DNA from: Bacillus paramycoides | Lineage (GTDB): Bacteria; Bacillota; Bacilli; Bacillales; Bacillaceae_G | Assembly (NCBI RefSeq): GCF_001884235.1 | Contig: NZ_MAOI01000079.1 | Location: forward strand, 186,001-250,000 | Direction: 5' to 3' | DNA: 64,000 nt | Shown: positions 59,376 through 64,000 of the stretch, one piece after another | Layout: each line of letters begins with the position of its first letter | How positions within the stretch are numbered: position 1 is the first letter of the stretch | Notes under the pieces: model-generated | What the model was told of the DNA's origin: nothing | Databases searched by the model: none | Seen by the model: only the letters and a program-made list of their open reading frames with translations | Made by a program: the position numbers and the translations under genes

Positions 59376-59606
59376 ATGAAAAATATAGATTTTATACTAG
59401 AAAGTGATGAAACATTAAAACCGTCAGAACGATTAGTACTATTATTATTAGAGAAGCATAGAATGTTATATACGAACGATCTATTAGCTCTTTCGAATTT
59501 ATCATATAAAACATTAACGGATTCACTAACAGCGCTCGTTATAAAGTCTTATGTATTAAAAGATACCGGTAAGGGAAGAAGGCAGAATTGTTATAGATTA
59601 GTATAA
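59376..59606 (+). CDS. Small winged-helix DNA-binding protein
   Basis: 76 residues: TLKPSERLVLLLLEKHRMLY, TNDLLALSNLSYKTLTDSLT and a wing-like ALVIKSYVLKDTGKGRRQNC. This is the arrangement of a minimal MarR/TrmB-like winged helix without a dimerisation or sensor domain. GTAGGGAAT lies immediately before the ATG. A monocistronic gene; target unknown. The following 59607-59990 stretch contains only a hairpin terminator (59833) and AT-rich sequence. Confidence 0.62.
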   Translation: MKNIDFILESDETLKPSERLVLLLLEKHRMLYTNDLLALSNLSYKTLTDSLTALVIKSYVLKDTGKGRRQNCYRLV

Positions 59607-59832
59607 TAAGAGTACTGTTATAGAAGTTTGCTACATATGTGTTTTTCAAACGTAAGGGTAAATTGTATTTTTGTTTTCGAATGATTAAAAACTTTTGATT
59701 TAAGTGAAAATCGGTTTCGATATGCAAAGAGTTCATGACTGCTAAATGTATAATTTCATTTCATTTTTATTAATGCTAATTTGTTATAAGTAAAAATGAT
59801 GCAATTTTCAAGTGATTATAAAAATGAAATTC

Positions 59833-59867
59833 AAAAACAATCCATTCGTTTGAGGGATTGTTTTTTT
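59833..59867 (+). terminator. Orphan rho-independent terminator
   Basis: AAAAACAATCC pairs with GATTGTTTTTTT around a 12-base loop. It lies about 230 bp after the nearest gene, so an unannotated small transcript may end here. Confidence 0.6.
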
Positions 59868-59990
59868 ATTGGTATAACAAATTACAAAAATAATATTATT
59901 ATGTAAACTTATATATTTTGAAAGGAACATGTGATTATTAATAGAAATTATATAAAGAATACTTAATATCTTTATAAGTGGAGGCTCATT

Positions 59991-60482
59991 ATGGAACAAA
60001 TCATATTAATATCACAAGCTGTTATAAGCGGGGAAAAAGAAAAAGTAGTGGAGATAATAAACTCGGATCAAAGTATTGTAAATTCATATAGTGAAGATGG
60101 ATGGACACCGCTTCATTTAGCTGCTTATTTTGGACAGAAAGAAATTGCAAGTTTCCTTTTAGAACAGGGAGCGGATATACATATTAGAGCAAAAAACGAA
60201 AATGAAAATACACCACTTCAAGCAGCAATTGCGAATAAGCAAAGCGAGCTTGTAGCTTTCTTAATTGAAAAGGGATCAGATGTGAATGCTGCGCAAAGTG
60301 GTGGTTGGACAGGACTGCATGAAGCAGCGTTATTAGGAAATGAAGAAATCATTATATTACTTCTTGAAAAGGGTGCTAATAAAATGATTAAGAAAAATGA
60401 TGGGAAAACCGCATATGATATTGCTTTAGAAAAAGGGCATGAATCTCTATTACATCATTTGCAAGAGGAAGTGAGCCTATGA
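59991..60482 (+). CDS. Ankyrin repeat protein
   Basis: 163 residues with about four ankyrin repeats. DGWTPLHLAAYFGQKEIASF near residue 36, ENTPLQAAIANKQSELVAFL near residue 71, and GGWTGLHEAALLGNEEIIIL near residue 101 fit the GxTPLHxAA consensus. It is cytoplasmic and probably binds a protein partner. AAGTGGAGG lies before the ATG. Its stop overlaps the start of the DJ-1 gene by 4 bp, so the two are translationally coupled and may interact. Confidence 0.87.
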   Translation: MEQIILISQAVISGEKEKVVEIINSDQSIVNSYSEDGWTPLHLAAYFGQKEIASFLLEQGADIHIRAKNENENTPLQAAIANKQSELVAFLIEKGSDVNAAQSGGWTGLHEAALLGNEEIIILLLEKGANKMIKKNDGKTAYDIALEKGHESLLHHLQEEVSL

Positions 60483-61075
60483 TTAGCCACTGGAATGTAG
60501 GGGTTTTTCTTTTTAATGAAGTGGAAGTGTTAGATTTTGCGGGCCCATTTGAAGTTTTTTCCGTTACAGCAACAAGTGAAGGTCAACCATTTACAGTTCA
60601 TACTGTTAGTCAAGATGGAGAAATGATTACAGCGAGAAATGGATTAAAGGTACAACCAGATTATAGTATCGAAGACTTACCTCCAGTTGATATTTTAATT
60701 ATTCCTGGTGGGTTAGGTGCTAGAGAAAACGAAATGAAAAATGAAATAATAATAAATTGGATCCGTCAGCAAATGAAAGAAGTAAAGTTAATGACTTCTG
60801 TTTGTACCGGTGCGCTTTTACTTGCGAAAGCTGGATTACTCGACGGCTTCAAAGCGACAACACATTGGGCAAGTATTGAAAATTTTAGAAATGATTTTCC
60901 GAATGTGGAAGTATTAGAGAATGTAAAGTTTGTCGATGAGGGGCACATTATTACGTCTGGCGGAATTTCGGCCGGAATTAACATGTCATTTCACATTGTG
61001 AAAAATTTGTTGGGTGCTCGGATTGCTGAAGAAACTGCGAAAAGAATGGAATACGATATTGGTTTAAAATATTAA
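60479..61075 (+). CDS. DJ-1/PfpI family protein
   Basis: 198 residues. NVGVFLFNEVEVLDFAGPFE near the start, LIIPGGLGARENEMKN near residue 76 and LMTSVCTGALLLAKAGLLDG near residue 104, with the reactive cysteine near residue 108. TTHWASIENFRNDFPN and ITSGGISAGINMSFHIVKNL follow. This matches the isonitrile hydratase/AraC-N-terminal branch of the DJ-1 superfamily; the activity (hydratase, glyoxalase or redox sensor) cannot be told from sequence. It overlaps the ankyrin gene. Confidence 0.86.
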   Translation: MISHWNVGVFLFNEVEVLDFAGPFEVFSVTATSEGQPFTVHTVSQDGEMITARNGLKVQPDYSIEDLPPVDILIIPGGLGARENEMKNEIIINWIRQQMKEVKLMTSVCTGALLLAKAGLLDGFKATTHWASIENFRNDFPNVEVLENVKFVDEGHIITSGGISAGINMSFHIVKNLLGARIAEETAKRMEYDIGLKY

Positions 61076-61081
61076 AAGTAA

Positions 61082-61123
61082 AACAAGACCAGCTGCTGGG
61101 TATTTCCAGCAGTTGGTCTTGTT
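61082..61123. terminator. Bidirectional terminator
   Basis: AACAAGACCAGCTGCTGG pairs with CCAGCAGTTGGTCTTGTT (one wobble) between the convergent DJ-1 and aldo/keto reductase genes. Confidence 0.8.
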
Positions 61124-62053
61124 CTATAGTGAACGAATATATGTTAACTCTTCATCTGTAAAAAGGGGACGAGTTGACGCACCTGCGTTTTCTTTCGCTT
61201 GCTTTTCTGTTTTTGCACCAGGAATTGCGACCGATACCGCTGGATGAGTGAGGACATAACGAAGTGCAAGTTGCCCTAAGGTTTGATTTTCATTTGAGAG
61301 TAATCGTAGTTTCTCTACTTTTTGTAAATCTTCTTGAAACCAAGTTTCTTTTGGCCATTCTTTGCGTAAATCTCCATCAGGAAAAGTTGTTGCGTTTGTG
61401 AATTTTCCAGTTAATATCCCCATTTTTAAAGGACCGCGTATAACAGCTCCTAAATTATTCTCTTTTAGGTATGGCAGTATGTCGTTTTCTGGTTTTCGGT
61501 TTAATATGTTGTAATCAAGTTGCACAACATCAATTGCATCGTGTTTATTGAAGTGTTTTATATATTGTAGGTCATGAGTTGAAACACCTACAGCTCTTAC
61601 TTTTCCGTCCCGTTTTAATATTTCAAATGCGCGTAAAAATGCCTCTGTTTCTTCTTGTTTATCCCACCAAATGTGACAGAAATAAACATCTATATAGTCT
61701 GTTTGGAGGCGCAGTAAACTAGTGTCAAATACCGCGATTACTTTTTCAGCTGTATTATAAACAGGCTCTCCATTTGGATCATAGTGATGCCCAATGAGTC
61801 CGCCTTTCGTTGATAAAACGATATTATTACGGTAGTCTTTTATTGCCTGTGCTACTAATTTTTCACTATGACCTAGTCCATATACATCAGCAGTATCAAT
61901 AAAATTCACACCGCATTCGATTGCTTTTTTCATAGCGGTTATAGATTGTGAATCGTTAACGGGCCCCCATTCATCACCACCAATCGCCCACGCTCCAAAG
62001 CCAATTTCTGAAACGGTAATTCCGGTTTTACCTAATGTACGGTAGTGCATCAT
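61124..62053 (-). CDS. Aldo/keto reductase
   Basis: 309 residues of the AKR TIM-barrel family. MMHYRTLGKTGITVSEIGFG opens it. The catalytic tetrad is visible as D and Y in FIDTADVYGLGHSE near residue 52, K in VLSTKGGLIG near residue 84, and H in VYFCHIWWD. AIPGAKTEKQAKENAGAS near the C-terminus binds NADPH. It reduces carbonyls; substrate unknown. AAGGAGGAAAA lies before ATGATG at 62053; a long in-frame extension to 62149 is unsupported. Confidence 0.88.
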   Translation of the reverse strand: MMHYRTLGKTGITVSEIGFGAWAIGGDEWGPVNDSQSITAMKKAIECGVNFIDTADVYGLGHSEKLVAQAIKDYRNNIVLSTKGGLIGHHYDPNGEPVYNTAEKVIAVFDTSLLRLQTDYIDVYFCHIWWDKQEETEAFLRAFEILKRDGKVRAVGVSTHDLQYIKHFNKHDAIDVVQLDYNILNRKPENDILPYLKENNLGAVIRGPLKMGILTGKFTNATTFPDGDLRKEWPKETWFQEDLQKVEKLRLLSNENQTLGQLALRYVLTHPAVSVAIPGAKTEKQAKENAGASTRPLFTDEELTYIRSL

Positions 62054-62336
62054 TTTTCCTCCTTGTAAGCATGTTATAACATCGGTATGCAAAGGGGAGG
62101 ATGAATGTGTGTGAAAATGTTTTCTACAATAGAGGAAAAAGAATAACATAAACTACTATTTTATTGCAGCATAAATAAAAATTTTCATTTTGAATAGGGA
62201 AATGTCGTCGAACGCTATCTCTAATTGGTTAATTTATGAGATTTTTTTGTGAAGGAGCTTATTTTATAAGAATAGAATTTAAGTTAATAAGATCGTGCCG
62301 ATGGCAGTGAAAAATATGGGTTAGGGGGATTTGAAA

Positions 62337-62693
62337 ATGAGGAAACTCAAAAGAGTAAATATTCCTAATATACCAGAGCAACTATCACAGCCTAATGCCA
62401 ACCGAGCAATAAATAAGAAGAAGTTAAGGCGTTTTATTTTCATGTTCATTTTTATCGCTGCAACTACTTTGTACGTTCAATATATTTTAACGAAACAGCA
62501 AGAAATAATAAATGAAAAAAAAGATACAATTACGAATCAAAAGAAACAATTAGTTTCTTTAGAGAAAGATCAAGGTTCTTTAAAGACTAACATTGAGAAT
62601 TTAACCGATAATGAAGAAGAGATATTAAAGTTTGCGAGAAAAGAGTATCAATTTTCTAAGTCAAACGAAACAATATTCGTATTGCCGAAGTGA
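62337..62693 (+). CDS. DivIC/FtsL-type septum formation initiator paralogue
   Basis: 118 residues: a basic cytoplasmic start, one membrane helix (RFIFMFIFIAATTLYVQYIL) and an extracellular coiled coil (TKQQEIINEKKDTITNQKKQ, LVSLEKDQGSLKTNIENL), ending with EEILKFARKEYQFSKSNETI, the motif of the DivIC family. DivIC and FtsL with DivIB hold the division septum together. The gene is far from any division cluster, so it is a likely extra paralogue. ATG at 62337 follows TTAGGGGGAT. Confidence 0.75.
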   Translation: MRKLKRVNIPNIPEQLSQPNANRAINKKKLRRFIFMFIFIAATTLYVQYILTKQQEIINEKKDTITNQKKQLVSLEKDQGSLKTNIENLTDNEEEILKFARKEYQFSKSNETIFVLPK

Positions 62694-62701
62694 AGTGGTG
62701 G

Positions 62702-62730
62702 AACAGTTAGCGATAGCTAACTGTTTTTTA
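62702..62730 (+). terminator. Rho-independent terminator
   Basis: AACAGTTAGC and GCTAACTGTT pair around a 4-base loop and are followed by four Ts. Confidence 0.8.
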
Positions 62731-62754
62731 TGTATGAATGAAGGAGTTTGTTGT

Positions 62755-62904
62755 ATGAATGTCATGGTACAAGGAGTGATGACATATTGTAAAAATGAGG
62801 AGTGTGAGCCATTTCCAATTGTTTTAAGAGATTTTCATAATTATGGAATATATGTCGGAATAAATATTGTTAAAATTCTGTCAATTGTATATAATACAAG
62901 GTAA
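62755..62904 (+). CDS. Possible small protein (49 residues)
   Basis: GAAGGAG stands 7 bp before an ATG that encodes MNVMVQGVMTYCKNEECEPF, then PIVLRDFHNYGIYVGINIVK and ILSIVYNTR. No family recognised. The ribosome binding site is good, but the short length and absence of a terminator keep it doubtful. It could be a gene fragment. Confidence 0.4.
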   Translation: MNVMVQGVMTYCKNEECEPFPIVLRDFHNYGIYVGINIVKILSIVYNTR

Positions 62905-62992
62905 GCGGATATATTTTTTAATCAACGTTGAGTTAATAGCTCATACGCCTGCTAAGAAAACCGTTATCCTCGTATAAGAAAGGAAGATAGCT

Positions 62993-63319
62993 GTGTACGC
63001 ATCAAATACAATTTATGTCGTAGGGGATGCGAAAGCACCTCAAAATAATCCCATTACCGAAAAGTTCAAAAGTTATTTTGTAGCATTTGTTCTTGAGAAG
63101 GATACAGGGGAAATTGTAGATGCAGATTGCTCAGCGACAATTGCATTAACATCTCAATTTGTTAAATATTTGTTTCTACATAAAAATATTAATGACCCAG
63201 CGTTAGTAACAGAAATAAAAAATCGATATTTCGGTTCGTCTCAAAAGGCGCTACTTGTAGCGCTAAAAGATGCGCAGAAAAAATATAATCAGATTGCTGC
63301 TTTGTCTACACATTCATAG
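62993..63319 (+). CDS. DUF3870-family protein
   Basis: 108 residues: IYVVGDAKAPQNNPITEKFK, then FVAFVLEKDTGEIVDADCSA, with TLTSQFVKYLF-like helix and ALVTEIKNRYFGSSQKALLV. This matches the DUF3870 family as I recall it; function unknown. Start GTG at 62993 after GAAAGGAAG. It is followed by a terminator and then by the epimerase, each with its own ribosome binding site. Confidence 0.7.
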   Translation: MYASNTIYVVGDAKAPQNNPITEKFKSYFVAFVLEKDTGEIVDADCSATIALTSQFVKYLFLHKNINDPALVTEIKNRYFGSSQKALLVALKDAQKKYNQIAALSTHS

Positions 63320-63321
63320 AC

Positions 63322-63362
63322 AAAATCCAGCCGTAAGAATCTTCTTATGGCTGGATTTTTTT
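63322..63362 (+). terminator. Rho-independent terminator
   Basis: AAAATCCAGCC and GGCTGGATTTTTTT, with inner TAAGA/TCTTA pairing. Confidence 0.85.
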
Positions 63363-63387
63363 GTTGGACAACGAAAGGATGAACAAA

Positions 63388-64000
63388 ATGAAAATTATCG
63401 ATGTAAAAGTAAATCGTAGACGTGTAAAGCTTCATACACCGTTTAAAACAGCGCTTCGTACCGTAACGGAAATTGAAAGTATAGATGTGTTTATTCATAC
63501 AGATGAAGGGATTATTGGAAAAGGAGCTGCGGCAGCAACACCAGTTATTACTGGTGATTTCGCCAGCGGGATTGAGGAGGCAATATTAGGATCAATTCGT
63601 TCCGCATTAGTTGATAGAGACATACTGCAATTTCAAACGTTATTGTTACAAATTCAAATGAGCTGCGTAGGAAATACAAGTGCGAAAGCAGCGGTAGATA
63701 TGGCTTTATACGATTTGTACTGTCAATTTCATAGTATACCTATATACGCATTACTAGGTGGAAAGAAAGAGATTTATACGGATATTACTGTAAGTGTGGA
63801 TGAACCATTATTAATGGCAAAAGAGGCGAAAAAGCATATAGAAAAAGGATTCCAAACATTAAAAATTAAAGTTGGTAAAGAGGCACATTTAGATCTGGAA
63901 CGCATTGAGGCAATTCGAAATGTAGTGCCAAAAAATACGACGTTACGTTTAGATGCAAATCAAGGATGGAATCCGAAAGAAGCGGTTTCAATCATTAAAG
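63388..64000 (+). CDS. Dipeptide epimerase (enolase superfamily), partial at window end
   Basis: The first 204 codons of an enolase-superfamily (muconate-lactonizing-like) protein; the gene runs off the window. MKIIDVKVNRRRVKLHTPFK then TALRTVTEIESIDVFIHTDE is the capping domain opening of L-Ala-D/L-Glu epimerases. AKAAVDMALYDLYCQFHSIP comes near residue 100, the KxK catalytic pair in QTLKIKVGKE near residue 158, and TLRLDANQGW supplies the first metal aspartate. GAAAGGATG precedes the ATG. The remaining metal ligands are outside the window. Confidence 0.82.
   Translation, partial: MKIIDVKVNRRRVKLHTPFKTALRTVTEIESIDVFIHTDEGIIGKGAAAATPVITGDFASGIEEAILGSIRSALVDRDILQFQTLLLQIQMSCVGNTSAKAAVDMALYDLYCQFHSIPIYALLGGKKEIYTDITVSVDEPLLMAKEAKKHIEKGFQTLKIKVGKEAHLDLERIEAIRNVVPKNTTLRLDANQGWNPKEAVSIIK

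Noticed and set aside
62632-62754. N-terminal part of the ORF beginning inside the DivIC-like gene
   Set aside because: It reads across the terminator at 62702-62730; only the portion from the ATG at 62755 has a ribosome binding site.

Overview
The window is a low-GC, gene-dense chromosomal segment of a Bacillus cereus-group bacterium. The assignment is an inference from remembered family distribution, with no database search: an ExsC-type exosporium protein, a bcr1 repeat with its TTTAT target duplication, a tandem YrzI array, a BA2930-like aminoglycoside acetyltransferase, VanW, CoaW-type pantothenate kinase, yhbD-bacE-bacF, strong AGGAGG-type ribosome binding sites and frequent TTG/GTG starts. 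No rRNA, tRNA, CRISPR array, prophage or large mobile island is visible. It reads as accessory but stable chromosome, rich in small paralogous enzymes (GNAT, DinB, MFS) and decaying genes.

1-13 kb: DNA alkylation repair, nucleotidyltransferase, two GNATs and a DinB protein form a co-directional cluster. They are followed by an alpha/beta hydrolase, a bcr1 repeat, a DMT exporter, a frameshifted GNAT, a DUF1190-like lipoprotein paired with a glutathionylspermidine-synthase-like ATP-grasp enzyme (the arrangement of E. coli ygiB-ygiC), VanW, AAC(3) with a CoaB-like protein, a TPR protein and a membrane protein, then gene remnants.

12.8-18 kb: a 30-residue holin-like type I toxin candidate whose Shine-Dalgarno is buried in a hairpin, a zinc-finger protein, an AI-2E family permease, a six-gene tandem YrzI array, tandem terminators, and a 32-residue peptide gene whose promoter carries two inverted repeats.

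18-34 kb: a YtrA-type GntR/ABC operon, CcdC-like protein, 2H phosphoesterase, then a minus-strand block (CoaW, FabZ-like, aminotransferase, small membrane proteins, MFS, exosporium protein). Next come a methyltransferase, a degraded nucleoside hydrolase, a GlsB-type stress membrane protein, an HExxH protein and a YjgB-like lipoprotein.

33-47 kb: an SgrR-like regulator divergent from an MFS transporter, yhbD plus two bactofilins plus a DHA2 pump, a ZmaR-like GNAT, DegV, an RRNPP-type HTH-TPR regulator, and an Lrp regulator divergent from an APC permease.

47-64 kb: M3 oligoendopeptidase, TagA-like glycosyltransferase, MTA/SAH nucleosidase, HAD phosphatase, GNAT, a DinB protein with an SOS-like box, a two-component system followed by a secreted X-Pro dipeptidyl-peptidase, a decapitated kinase, an IS200/IS605 remnant with a TnpB/omega-RNA-like 3' end, a lytic transglycosylase-like protein, ankyrin plus DJ-1 genes, an aldo/keto reductase, a DivIC paralogue, DUF3870 and the start of a dipeptide epimerase.

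No single large new defence or biosynthetic system stands out. The items most worth follow-up are the YrzI array with its regulated neighbour, the hairpin-masked toxin, the orphan IS605 element, the YgiB/YgiC-like pair in a Gram-positive, the SgrR-MFS pair, and the SOS-like box before a DinB gene.
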